Part shown: piece by piece, positions 22,989 to 31,607 of the stretch
Numbering within the stretch: position 1 is the first letter of the stretch
Layout of the letters: the number at the start of each line of letters is the position of its first letter
Origin: Cytophagaceae bacterium
GTDB lineage: Bacteria; Bacteroidota; Bacteroidia; Cytophagales; UBA9547
NCBI GenBank assembly: GCA_027488865.1
Contig: JAIYAU010000053.1
Coordinates: 1-64,000 of the forward strand
DNA: 64,000 nt
Direction of reading: 5' to 3'
The notes under the pieces: model-generated
Databases searched by the model: none
The model's input: only the letters and a program-made list of their open reading frames with translations
What the model was told of the DNA's origin: nothing
Program-made: the position numbers and the translations under genes

Positions 22989-25649
22989 ATGAAGAAAATA
23001 TTAGTTTTGTTATTTTTATTCACATTAATCTTTAAGATTGATACCCACGCAACGCACATCAAGGCAGGGGAAATACTCGCTGAAAGAGATGCTTCAAATC
23101 CTAATCGATACACTTTTACGATAGTAATTTATTATAGTATTGACGCACTTAATAAAATACCGAGTTTAATAGACAAACTTCCTGAAATAGATTTTGGTGA
23201 TAATACTACGGGTATTGCACAGTTTGCTAGTTCGGGAGGACAAGTTGATGTTGGGAATGATACAAAAAGAGGAACTTACAAAATTGCCTATACTTATTCT
23301 GGCGCAGGTACGTTTAAAATTGGATTTGTAGAAAATAATAGAATCGCTAATATTTTAAATATGGCCTTTACCAAGGATGGTCAGTCTTTTTCAAATAGTA
23401 CCCCTTTTTATCTTGAAAATCAAGTCACTATCAGTCCATTTTTGGGGCGTAATAGTACTCCTGTACTTACTGTGCCTCCTATAGATCTTGCTAATAAAGG
23501 GCAAATATACACCCATAATCCCGGAGCATACGATCCAGATGGTGATAGTATGACTTTTGAATTAATTCCACCCAAAAAGGATAGAGATCTAAATGTTGAT
23601 AACTATGTATCTCCTGCAGATGGTAAATTTAATGGAGAAACAACTGGTGGCGCTCCTGCGACTTTTGTGATAGATCCCAAAACGGGTCAAATTACTTGGG
23701 ATACACCTGGCGAGCCAGGGTATTATAATATTGCCATTAAGGTAAATGAATATAGAAACGGGCGATTGTTAGGTTATGTAATACGTGACATGCAAATTGA
23801 GGTAAAAAATAGTACCAACCAAGCACCTCAAGTAAGTTTTAATACTAGTCCATGTATTGTAGCCAACTTAGAGTATAAAACCGATGTAATTGGTAAGGAC
23901 CCTGACCAAAGCCAGTCCATTATTATGAATGCATTTGGAAGTATGTTTGAAACTTCTCCTTTGGCTACTTTCACCCCATTGACAAACCCTGTAACAAACC
24001 CCACTACCAAGCTGTTTAGGTGGACTCCAACCTGTGCTACAGTACAAGAACAGCCATATCAAGCGTTATTTAAGGTCGAAGACAACGTTGTTTCAGATCA
24101 ACGTCTTGCTGTTATAAAAAATCTGCAAATGAAAGTGTTGGCCCCGGCACCTGTGATAGATTCGGTAACACTTGTTAATGGCAATCAAGCTAGAATAAAA
24201 TGGAAAAGATATAACAAACTGTGCAATAGAGAATGTACATTAGAAATTTATAGAAAAACTTGCGATTCGACGTACAGTTACGACCCATGTACTAAGGCAT
24301 CTATAACGCCAACCGGGTATGAACTAATATATCAAGCTCAAGCCTCTGATTCCATTTACATTGACAACAACCTTTCGCAAGGTCTTATACGCGGTCTTAA
24401 ATATTACTATATGATTATTGCCAAATTTCCAGGTCCTAGATTTGGCAACAGCATAGAATCTAATATCAAAAGTTTATCCCTAAATTTAAATATACCTTTG
24501 ATAACAACCGTATCGGTGCTTTCAGAGACGCAAATCCAAATTAGGTGGTTAAAACCTCAAGATAATTCATTGCTTGGCAGCTTTGGCTACAAAATATTGA
24601 GAAGTATAGATGGAATCAATTTTAATCAGATCCAAAAATTTTATAACATTAATAGCCTTGTAGACAGTAATTTTACAGATTCTAACCTTGATACGAAAAT
24701 AAATAACTATGCCTATAAAATCCAATTTTATTACGGTAGTGATACCTTACAAACCAGAACGTCTGACCCTAAATCAATCATAAAATTAGTAGCTATAAGT
24801 AAAAATAAATCTATTGATTTAACCCTGTCTAGCTTATTTCCATATCAATCCAATAAAACCAAAATTTATAATGCAAACACTAATTTACTCCTAGATAGTA
24901 TCACCAATGGTGCTAAAACCTATACCTCAGTAGGTCTCAAAAACTGCGAGGAATATTGTTATTATATTGAAGATGAAGGTAGTTTTTGTGTTTCTGGTCG
25001 TCAATCATACATCAATAGATCCAATATAGCCTGCGAAACACCCAAGGATGTATCTCAAAATCCGCCTGTACTATCATATAAGCCAAATCTATGCAGTAGT
25101 AGTAATTGTAGTACCGTTTTAAACGCACCCTATATTGATACATTAAGCTGGCTACCAGGAGGAAATGGAAGCTGTTTGGGTGCTAACGTTTACAAACTAT
25201 ATTATGCGCCCTTCAGTGGCGAAAAACATGAATTGTTAGTTACGGTAAATGATACTTTCTATGTACATGCTAAAAATACCTCATTTGCAGGATGTTACTA
25301 TGTAACAAGTGTGATTAATGGAATAGAAAGCACATCAAGTAATGAAATTTGTATTGATAATGATTGTGCGTGTTTTGAACTTCCTAATATTATTACTCCA
25401 AATGGAGATCAAAAAAATGACATTTTTAAGCCATTTCCTACTCCGAAATTTGTTAATTCTGTAGAATTTAGGGTTTATAATAGGTATGGCAAATTGATTT
25501 TTTCCAAAAATAACGATATTAACATCAATTGGGATGCACAAGACCTTGCGGATGGTATATATTATTATGAAGCGGATGTACAAATGATAAGGGTAAAAAA
25601 ATCGGACCAAACAAAAACCGTCAAAGGTTGGGTTCATGTGATAAAGTAA
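22989..25649 (+). CDS. Large surface protein with T9SS type B sorting domain
   Basis: The 886-residue protein begins with a signal peptide (to about 21). The first part is Ig/PKD- and cadherin-like, with GAYDPDGDSMTFELIPP and the calcium-type GKDPDQSQS stretches typical of gliding-motility-associated proteins. Fibronectin III-like repeats follow (about 385-500 and 500-600). The last 90 residues (from about 797) form the type B C-terminal domain: FELPNIITPNGDQKNDIFKP, YNRYGKLIF, and a final GWVHVIK. This domain directs export by the type IX system and surface attachment. The Cys-rich segments suggest disulfides. The ligand or substrate is unknown. A terminator follows immediately. Confidence 0.9.
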   Translation: MKKILVLLFLFTLIFKIDTHATHIKAGEILAERDASNPNRYTFTIVIYYSIDALNKIPSLIDKLPEIDFGDNTTGIAQFASSGGQVDVGNDTKRGTYKIAYTYSGAGTFKIGFVENNRIANILNMAFTKDGQSFSNSTPFYLENQVTISPFLGRNSTPVLTVPPIDLANKGQIYTHNPGAYDPDGDSMTFELIPPKKDRDLNVDNYVSPADGKFNGETTGGAPATFVIDPKTGQITWDTPGEPGYYNIAIKVNEYRNGRLLGYVIRDMQIEVKNSTNQAPQVSFNTSPCIVANLEYKTDVIGKDPDQSQSIIMNAFGSMFETSPLATFTPLTNPVTNPTTKLFRWTPTCATVQEQPYQALFKVEDNVVSDQRLAVIKNLQMKVLAPAPVIDSVTLVNGNQARIKWKRYNKLCNRECTLEIYRKTCDSTYSYDPCTKASITPTGYELIYQAQASDSIYIDNNLSQGLIRGLKYYYMIIAKFPGPRFGNSIESNIKSLSLNLNIPLITTVSVLSETQIQIRWLKPQDNSLLGSFGYKILRSIDGINFNQIQKFYNINSLVDSNFTDSNLDTKINNYAYKIQFYYGSDTLQTRTSDPKSIIKLVAISKNKSIDLTLSSLFPYQSNKTKIYNANTNLLLDSITNGAKTYTSVGLKNCEEYCYYIEDEGSFCVSGRQSYINRSNIACETPKDVSQNPPVLSYKPNLCSSSNCSTVLNAPYIDTLSWLPGGNGSCLGANVYKLYYAPFSGEKHELLVTVNDTFYVHAKNTSFAGCYYVTSVINGIESTSSNEICIDNDCACFELPNIITPNGDQKNDIFKPFPTPKFVNSVEFRVYNRYGKLIFSKNNDININWDAQDLADGIYYYEADVQMIRVKKSDQTKTVKGWVHVIK

Positions 25650-25697
25650 ACGGGTAAAATATTACCGAAGAGTATATTAATTTTTACCCGTTTTTCT
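25650..25697 (+). terminator. Rho-independent terminator
   Basis: A perfect 10-bp stem, ACGGGTAAAA at 25650-25659 and TTTTACCCGT at 25682-25691, is followed by T residues. The loop can pair further (TATT opposite AATA). It starts directly after the stop of the type B surface protein gene. Confidence 0.85.
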
Positions 25698-25719
25698 TTC
25701 ATAATTCAAAATGCTCCTT

Positions 25720-25727
25720 TATATTTG
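25720..25727 (+). promoter_or_regulatory. -7 promoter element of the TPR lipoprotein gene
   Basis: TATATTTG fits TAnnTTTG exactly and lies 37 bases before the ATG at 25765. No clear -33 partner is seen. Confidence 0.45.
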
Positions 25728-25764
25728 ATATGGGTGAATTGTAAATAATTAATCTTATTAAGCC

Positions 25765-26925
25765 ATGAAAAGCTTCTCCATTGTTACCTGTTATGTGCTT
25801 ATCATCTCTCTATTATATTCTTGTAACCAACAAGAAACCAAAAAATTAGAAGCAGGAAACAAATGGACACCCGCACCAATTAGTTTCGAAAATTTATATA
25901 CCAAACACCAAATAGATAATTATCTTTTTAACCTAGAAGAAAGTGCGAACAAGGATTCAATAATAAAAGAAAGTAAAAAATTATTTTTGAAAGGTATCGA
26001 TGCTCTAAAAAACAAAAAAGATTACGAAGCTGCCATTAAATACACCAAAAATGCACTTTCCTTATATCCAGAAGCGAAAGCTTATTATGAACTAGGTAAT
26101 GCTTTACTGGCCATTGGTAATTATAACGAAGCCAAATCAGCTTTTGAAGAAGCGATTGAATTTGATTTTAACCCAAAAGCACAACTTTATTATCAAATTG
26201 CATTTTGCTTAGCTAAAGCAGAAAGTGGAAATAAATATCAAATTAAAGAATATTTAAATTTGGCCATTCAAAATGGATTGTTACATCAGCCTGGTTTCAA
26301 CCAAACTGCACTTGAATTGTTCCAACATGAATCATGGTACGCGTCTTTAGTAACTGATGTTCCAGGACTTGGCTCAAAAGAACAATTGTTTTTTCAATCT
26401 TTTGTAGAAGGTTTTGAACCAGAAAATGAAAACGGGTTTGAACTCAGTGCCAATGAGGTGACCATGGAAAACGCAAAAAAAGAATTTATAAACTATGACT
26501 TCGCACAGTTTGTAAAGGAAATGGAAAATGTAAGTTTTGGAAGAGATGTTTCACATGAATTTTTTTATTTGTCTCAAGTACATCATACCGATGAGATTAT
26601 AGCGTTGGTATATGGCAGTGAAGAAATTTCTTATGGTGGCATGGCTAATATAGCCTATTATATGGTTACGTACACCAAAGAAGGCAAAGAGATTGACAAA
26701 CAATTGGTTGGTTGCAATTGCAGCGCAGAGAAAATAAAATCTTTTAAGATTAAGAAAAACCATGTTACTGTAACTGAACACTCAAGAATATGGGAAAAAA
26801 ATCTTCAAGATGTGGCCATTGAAAATAATAGAGTTAAAAATATAATTGATGAACAACAATTTCATTATGTAATTAATGAACAAGGTGGAATTGATGAAGC
26901 TACAAATACTATCGGCCTGTTATAA
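25765..26925 (+). CDS. TPR-repeat lipoprotein
   Basis: The 386-residue protein has a lipoprotein signal with the lipobox LLYSC (Cys20). At least two TPR motifs lie near 70-150 (KKLFLKGIDALKNKKDYEAAIKYTKNALSLYP and AYYELGNALLAIGNYNEAKSAFEEAIE). The C-terminal half, about 220-386, is beta-rich with a YYMVTYTKEGKEIDKQLVG strand pair. This half also appears in the next gene in diverged form (YAIVNYNNKGEIIAQKLLA), so the two are paralogues. TPRs usually bind other proteins; the role of the rest is unknown. The next gene starts 8 bases after the stop. Confidence 0.82.
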   Translation: MKSFSIVTCYVLIISLLYSCNQQETKKLEAGNKWTPAPISFENLYTKHQIDNYLFNLEESANKDSIIKESKKLFLKGIDALKNKKDYEAAIKYTKNALSLYPEAKAYYELGNALLAIGNYNEAKSAFEEAIEFDFNPKAQLYYQIAFCLAKAESGNKYQIKEYLNLAIQNGLLHQPGFNQTALELFQHESWYASLVTDVPGLGSKEQLFFQSFVEGFEPENENGFELSANEVTMENAKKEFINYDFAQFVKEMENVSFGRDVSHEFFYLSQVHHTDEIIALVYGSEEISYGGMANIAYYMVTYTKEGKEIDKQLVGCNCSAEKIKSFKIKKNHVTVTEHSRIWEKNLQDVAIENNRVKNIIDEQQFHYVINEQGGIDEATNTIGLL

Positions 26926-26933
26926 CCTTATCC

Positions 26934-28115
26934 ATGAAATCATTTGTTGCACTTTCTTTTTGTTTGGTTTTATTTTTAGCTGTATCATGTAATAAACCTA
27001 GGGATAATAATTATTACCGAGATTTTAGCACGGCCATATCCGTATCAGATTTGTTTAGCGAGTACGCTTTCAAAGACTATGTTGCTACCGAAGAGCAAAA
27101 AATATGGGCTGAAGAGTACCTTCAAAAAGCAATATTACTAAAAGAAGAGTCGCCTCAAAAAGCTTTGTATCTAGCCAAACGCGCATTATCCTTATCCCCT
27201 TCACAAGATGGCTATTTACTAGTGGCGGACCTAATGTTAAAATGTGGTAAAAATATTGAAGCGAGCGAAGCTTGGGCATTTATAGTGAATAAATATTGTG
27301 ATAAAATTGACAACGTTATATATATCAACTATCTATACTCATTAATTTCCTCTTCTAAGGCTAAGATATATACATACATCCCTTTACTAGAAACTTGTGA
27401 TAACAATTCTGTTTCATTTGCGCAAAAACAGGATCTAAAAAATTTAATTTTAAAGGATCCAAGATTTAAAGAATTTGAAAATATAGAAAGTTATAAAGAA
27501 GTTATGTGTATGCTGGATTATAACCAAGAGGAACGTGAGGAAATGGCCAAAAATCCTGCCTTAGTGCCATTCGATTCGTTTTTGGTTCAATTTCCTATCA
27601 AACTACCAAATATTTCTATAGGAATTAACGAACTTCAAAATTTCAATTATAACAATCTCAATAATTATTTTGATGAAGGTCCGGGTTCATTTTGCGATTC
27701 TCGTTTGATGGACTTTACTCAATATTACCCAACTGACAAAAATCTTGGATGGAGGAGAACTAATAATTGGGGACAAATTAAAATATACGATACCTTTAAA
27801 ACTTTAATCTTTGCTTACGATACCTCTGGTAAAGGTACAACTGGCAATATGAGATGCACTGATTATGCTATTGTAAACTATAATAACAAAGGCGAAATTA
27901 TAGCACAAAAATTATTAGCTGTACATGCAGGAGAAAAACTAACTACAGCTACCATAAACGATAGCGTGATTGTATTGTCTAACTATGAAAGAAACTGGAA
28001 AGAACCTTTTAAAAATCACATAATTGATAATGAAGTTATTAGTACCAACTTATTAAATACAGAAACGATTATTATAGACACCGAAGGTCATTTTAAAACC
28101 CTGAATCCTGAATAA
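26934..28115 (+). CDS. Lipoprotein, paralogue of the preceding TPR lipoprotein
   Basis: The 393-residue protein has a lipoprotein signal with lipobox AVSC near 17-20. It repeats the plan of the gene before it: a helical TPR-like region around LKEESPQKALYLAKRALSLSPSQDGYLLVADLMLKCGKNIEASEAW, then a beta-rich half ending with the DYAIVNYNNKGEIIAQKLLAVH and NYERNWKEPFKNHIID segments that match the neighbour in order. Identity is low, so the duplication is old. Function is unknown; both are probably on the periplasmic face of the inner or outer membrane. Confidence 0.78.
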   Translation: MKSFVALSFCLVLFLAVSCNKPRDNNYYRDFSTAISVSDLFSEYAFKDYVATEEQKIWAEEYLQKAILLKEESPQKALYLAKRALSLSPSQDGYLLVADLMLKCGKNIEASEAWAFIVNKYCDKIDNVIYINYLYSLISSSKAKIYTYIPLLETCDNNSVSFAQKQDLKNLILKDPRFKEFENIESYKEVMCMLDYNQEEREEMAKNPALVPFDSFLVQFPIKLPNISIGINELQNFNYNNLNNYFDEGPGSFCDSRLMDFTQYYPTDKNLGWRRTNNWGQIKIYDTFKTLIFAYDTSGKGTTGNMRCTDYAIVNYNNKGEIIAQKLLAVHAGEKLTTATINDSVIVLSNYERNWKEPFKNHIIDNEVISTNLLNTETIIIDTEGHFKTLNPE

Positions 28116-28209
28116 ATTTTTTAAAAAAATAGCCGTTGTACCTAATAAACCAACTAAGCTGTGGAGTATTTCGGTATTCACATTAATAATTGTATTTTTT
28201 TCATATGTC

Positions 28210-28776
28210 ATGGCCAAAATTGCATTTCCTTATTTTTCAGGAAGAACAGACATTGGTTTTTTGCTTACTAAACAGGGTTTATTGCATGATAAATTTTGGT
28301 GGATTTCGTTTTATACACATATCAGCAGTAGTGTATTCGTATTAATTGCAGGTACAACACAATTTAATGCAACCATATTGGCAAAGTGGCCTAGCATACA
28401 TCGAATTATAGGTAAACTTTATATTGTTTTAGTTTTGATAGTTGCCGCACCAAGTGGACTTTATATGGGATTAAAAGCAAACGGGGGATTGGCTGCTCAA
28501 GTTTCATTTAGTTTATTATCAATTTTATGGTTTATTTTTACCCTGTTGGCATATATTAATGTATTAAAAAAGAAGTGGATTATTCACGAAAATTACATGA
28601 TACGAAGTTATTCTCTCACATTTTCTGCCATAAGTTTGAGGTTATTTGCTATGATATTGCCCATGTTTATTTTGGTAAAACCAATTGAAATGTATGTTAC
28701 CATTGCATGGCTCGGCTGGGTACCAAATTTACTCTTGGCAGAATGGTATATAAATTTCAAAAGTAAATTGGCCTAA
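28210..28776 (+). CDS. DUF2306 membrane protein, start uncertain
   Basis: From the first ATG the protein has 188 residues with four visible membrane helices. It shows the DUF2306 features HISSSVFVLIAGTTQF, a conserved HRIIGKLYI, and a HENYMIRSYSLTFSAISLR block. The frame is open upstream to 28105, and the codons just before the ATG encode a clear membrane helix (WSISVFTLIIVFFSYV) preceded by a basic stretch, which is the expected first helix of the family. No ATG, GTG or TTG is found in that extension; only ATC, CTG or ATA near 28105-28129 could serve. The real start is therefore either unusual or lost by mutation. Function is unknown. Confidence 0.78.
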   Translation: MAKIAFPYFSGRTDIGFLLTKQGLLHDKFWWISFYTHISSSVFVLIAGTTQFNATILAKWPSIHRIIGKLYIVLVLIVAAPSGLYMGLKANGGLAAQVSFSLLSILWFIFTLLAYINVLKKKWIIHENYMIRSYSLTFSAISLRLFAMILPMFILVKPIEMYVTIAWLGWVPNLLLAEWYINFKSKLA

Positions 28777-28959
28777 TTGACTAAAAAATATCAGAATAAT
28801 AGGTAGAATTGAGTAATTAAATTTATCGATGATTTACATTCTCCTACCAAGAATTTATTTGTTAACCATAAAATTTAGATCATTATTAATTGATGTAAAT
28901 TAAAATTGTTTTGACAACACCCATATTTTGATTTAATTTGAATAAGAAAATTTGTTTCT

Positions 28960-29745
28960 ATGAAAAATATTGTACCGTTTTTACTTTTCTTTATTAGTAG
29001 TAGTTTGCTTTTCGCTCAAAAGGATAACCTTAAGGATGCATTAAAACAGGTACAAGAACTAAAAAACAAAAATTCAGAACCAACTACAAGCACTGTTTTA
29101 GAGCCAAACGAGGACATGGCACTAGTCTCTTTCAAAGTGACGGATCCTAAAAACGTAGCTGAACAAGACGCCAAGGTCACAATTTCAGGTGTAGGCCACA
29201 CGTTTGAAGTAAAAGGTTTAACTGATATTGATGGAAAGTTTGATGTGCTTATGCCTGAGGGGAAGAAGTATACTGTAAAAGTAGAAAAATTTGGTAAGGT
29301 TTTCGATTTTAACAAGCCAGAAGATGTTATTAATATACCTTCTATGTTAGGAGAGATTGCTATGGAACAAAACCTAGTAATTTCTGTAATAACAAAATAC
29401 ATTAGAAAATTTAAAATTGAGAACCTCTATTTCGACAGCAACAAATGGGAGGTGAAACAAGAATCTAAAGGTGAATTAGATAAACTTTACGAAATTATTA
29501 GCATTAGTCCCAATATGCGTGTGGAAATTGCAGGCCATACAGATAACGTTGGGGACGACGCCACCAACATGAGACTTTCTCAAAATAGAGCAAATGCCGT
29601 ACGTGATTATTTGGTATCAAAAGGGCTTAATACGGATAGACTAGTACCTAAAGGATATGGCGAAACTTCTCCAGAAACAACAAACGAAACTGCTGAAGGT
29701 CGCCAACAAAACAGAAGAACAGAGGTAAGAGTTATTACAGAATAG
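28960..29745 (+). CDS. OmpA-family protein with carboxypeptidase-regulatory-like domain
   Basis: The 261-residue protein has a signal peptide (to about 20). A Lys/Asn-rich linker is followed by a beta-sandwich of the carboxypeptidase regulatory type (about 50-120, with VTDPKNVAEQDAKVTISG and LTDIDGKFDVLMPEGKKYTVKVEKFGK). The C-terminal OmpA domain, about 140-261, has the peptidoglycan-binding block VEIAGHTDNVGDDATNMRLSQNRANAVRDYL and ends NRRTEVRVI. It probably tethers the outer membrane to the cell wall. No beta-barrel is present. It stands before the IscA-like gene with 18 bases between. Confidence 0.88.
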   Translation: MKNIVPFLLFFISSSLLFAQKDNLKDALKQVQELKNKNSEPTTSTVLEPNEDMALVSFKVTDPKNVAEQDAKVTISGVGHTFEVKGLTDIDGKFDVLMPEGKKYTVKVEKFGKVFDFNKPEDVINIPSMLGEIAMEQNLVISVITKYIRKFKIENLYFDSNKWEVKQESKGELDKLYEIISISPNMRVEIAGHTDNVGDDATNMRLSQNRANAVRDYLVSKGLNTDRLVPKGYGETSPETTNETAEGRQQNRRTEVRVITE

Positions 29746-29763
29746 ACCCGTTAATTTTAGTTA

Positions 29764-30051
29764 ATGTTATCATTACCCATTATTATAACTTCGATGGCTT
29801 TGGCTGAAATTCAAAACATTTTAGTAAATAAAGGAATTCCAGCTAATTATGGCCTAAGAATTGGGAGTAAAGGCGGTGGATGTAGTGGTGTTTCGCATTA
29901 TTTAGGATTTGATACCAAAAAAGAAAAAGACGAAACCTATATTTATCAAAACATTACAATTTATATTGAAAAAAAGGATTTGATGCACTTAATTGGAACT
30001 GAGCTAGATTTTGTTTCTGATGAACAGCAAAGAGGTTTTGTTTTTAAGTAA
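29764..30051 (+). CDS. HesB/IscA-like protein without the C-terminal CxC
   Basis: The 95-residue protein has the HesB/IscA (A-type carrier) fold signature: an N-terminal ITSMALAEIQNILVNKG helix, LRIGSKGGGCSGVSHYLGFD with the first conserved cysteine (Cys40 by my count), and LIGTELDFVSDEQQRGFVFK. In IscA/ErpA the chain goes on to NPNA and a CGCG motif that completes the Fe-S binding site. Here the stop follows right after GFVFK, and the following bases do not encode a CGCG in any obvious frame. It may be a member of a subgroup with a single cysteine or a truncated copy. It may be co-transcribed with the OmpA-like gene. Confidence 0.82.
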   Translation: MLSLPIIITSMALAEIQNILVNKGIPANYGLRIGSKGGGCSGVSHYLGFDTKKEKDETYIYQNITIYIEKKDLMHLIGTELDFVSDEQQRGFVFK

Positions 30052-30181
30052 ATTATTATAATTCAGGCAATTAATTAAGATTTTAATATAACAATTCATG
30101 AAAATTTAATTGGTCAAAATTTAAGAATCAGAAGAAGGCCAATTATATAAAAAACTTATTCAGTTCGAATTAAATTGAAAA

Positions 30182-30598
30182 TCAAGGGTGGGAAGACACC
30201 CAAATTGCACCATCATCAAAAAACTCTTTTTTCCAAATCGGAACTCTCTTTTTTAACGTATCGATGGCAAAGGTACAGGCATCCATTGCGTTTTGTCTAT
30301 GAGGCGCTGATGCCGCAATAGCAACCACTTGTTCACCTACATACTTTTCTCCAAGTACATGTTGAATTGCCATTTTTTCTATACCATAAAGCTCATTGGA
30401 TTCGGCTATTATTAACTCCATTTGTTTGATTGCCATAGGCGCATATCCTTCAAACAGCAACTTTTTTACAGCTTTCTCTTTCGTGTGGGAACGAACCGTT
30501 CCTAAAAAAATACTAACCGCACCACAACTTGTATTTGATACAAAACTAATCACGCTATCCAAATCGATGGAATCTACCAATTGCACTAGATTTTTCAT
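30182..30598 (-). CDS. moaE: Molybdopterin synthase catalytic subunit
   Basis: The 138-residue MoaE pairs with MoaD to insert two sulfurs into precursor Z and form molybdopterin. Typical blocks are CGAVSIFLGTVRSHTKEKAVKKLLFEGY, HVLGEKYVGEQVVAIAASAPHRQNAMDAC and the late catalytic lysine segment VPIWKKEFF. Its start lies 9 bases after the moaD stop. No other molybdopterin genes are in the window, so this pair sits at the end of the ubiE-porT run. The 130 bases downstream hold nothing recognisable. Confidence 0.95.
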   Translation of the reverse strand: MKNLVQLVDSIDLDSVISFVSNTSCGAVSIFLGTVRSHTKEKAVKKLLFEGYAPMAIKQMELIIAESNELYGIEKMAIQHVLGEKYVGEQVVAIAASAPHRQNAMDACTFAIDTLKKRVPIWKKEFFDDGAIWVSSHP

Positions 30599-30607
30599 AT
30601 CATTTCA

Positions 30608-30871
30608 CTAACCTCCGCTAACAGGTGGAATTAAAGCAATCTCATCACCCAAAGAAATAATAAGATCTAAGGGAACATATTCATGATTGAGAGCGATATT
30701 AAGTGAACTAAGCAATTTTAATTTTGGGAATTTTAGTGTCAATTCTTCCTTAAAAGTTGCTATCGATTTTCCTTCCAAGTTTAGGTATAGCTCGCTTAAA
30801 CCAGTTATATCTTTAGTAATCCCAAAAAATAGTATTTTATTAGAGTTTACTGACTTTTCCAAACTATTCAA
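30608..30871 (-). CDS. moaD: Molybdopterin synthase sulfur carrier subunit
   Basis: An 87-residue ubiquitin-like MoaD ending in PPVSGG, the terminal Gly-Gly that is adenylated and turned into a thiocarboxylate. The beginning KILFFGITKDITGLSELYLNLEG and the middle NHEYVPLDLIISLGDEIALIPPVSGG are standard. It overlaps the end of porT by 8 bases and precedes moaE by 9, so translation is linked. The mature terminus shows no extra residues after Gly-Gly, so no processing is needed. Confidence 0.93.
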   Translation of the reverse strand: MNSLEKSVNSNKILFFGITKDITGLSELYLNLEGKSIATFKEELTLKFPKLKLLSSLNIALNHEYVPLDLIISLGDEIALIPPVSGG

Positions 30872-31607
30872 AATTAAAAAACAGAGTGACTGTATGTGTC
30901 GTAAGCTTATCGAGAGACCTGCTGTAAGTATTATTATCGTTAACTAGTAAATTTACAAGTCCATGAGAAAAACGAATCTCAGGAGCAAATTTGAATAAGG
31001 GATAATAGATATCACATCCAAATCCGTAGTCTATGGATAAATCCAAGTTGTTCGTACGAAGTTTGTCAGGCCTTTGATCTTTATTTTTAGATCCAGTTGA
31101 AATGGCAGGTTTTAAACCGCCAATAATGTACATCCTAAAATTTCGTCTTCTCTCTGATTTGTACTTAATCAACATTGGTAATTCTATAAAAGTTGATTCT
31201 ATAGTTTGTATGTCTCCAACGGTAGCATTCGGGTCGCTAGGAGATATAAACTGATAATTTACCGCTCTTTGGTAAAATCCGACCGAAGGGTTAAGCCTAA
31301 AATCTAAAAAATCATATAATCGGGCATTTAGAATAAACCCAATGGTAAAACCTCCACTACCAACAGGATTTAACGTTTTTAAGGTGTCAAAATTGTTAAA
31401 AAACTCAGGCGATTGTTTGGCTATAAATCGAGTATAGTTGGTCGCTAACAAAAAACCGTAGTGCAAACGTTTGTCATCATAATTTTGTAAATTCCAAACT
31501 TTGGCTTGTTGTGAAAATCCATTGGTTATCTGCAAAAAGAAGAAAATAGTAAGCGTTATTTGCTTCCAATGTAAACCGAACTTGCGCCAAATGTTAGTGG
31601 AACCCAT
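30864..31607 (-). CDS. porT: PorT-family outer-membrane protein (T9SS)
   Basis: The 247-residue protein has a signal peptide after a longer basic N-terminus (hydrophobic about 18-29, cleavage near GFSQQ). The remainder is an 8-strand-type barrel with the PorT family features: LHYGFLLATNYTRF at the start, the ESTFIELPMLIKYKSERRRNFRMYIIGG block, and RFSHGLVNLL near the end. PorT/SprT is part of, or needed for assembly of, the type IX secretion system. The position just after ubiE is conserved in Bacteroidota. The start overlaps the end of ubiE by 52 bases; a shorter start would lack any Met before the signal segment. Its cargo may include the three T9SS proteins in this window. Confidence 0.85.
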   Translation of the reverse strand: MGSTNIWRKFGLHWKQITLTIFFFLQITNGFSQQAKVWNLQNYDDKRLHYGFLLATNYTRFIAKQSPEFFNNFDTLKTLNPVGSGGFTIGFILNARLYDFLDFRLNPSVGFYQRAVNYQFISPSDPNATVGDIQTIESTFIELPMLIKYKSERRRNFRMYIIGGLKPAISTGSKNKDQRPDKLRTNNLDLSIDYGFGCDIYYPLFKFAPEIRFSHGLVNLLVNDNNTYSRSLDKLTTHTVTLFFNFE

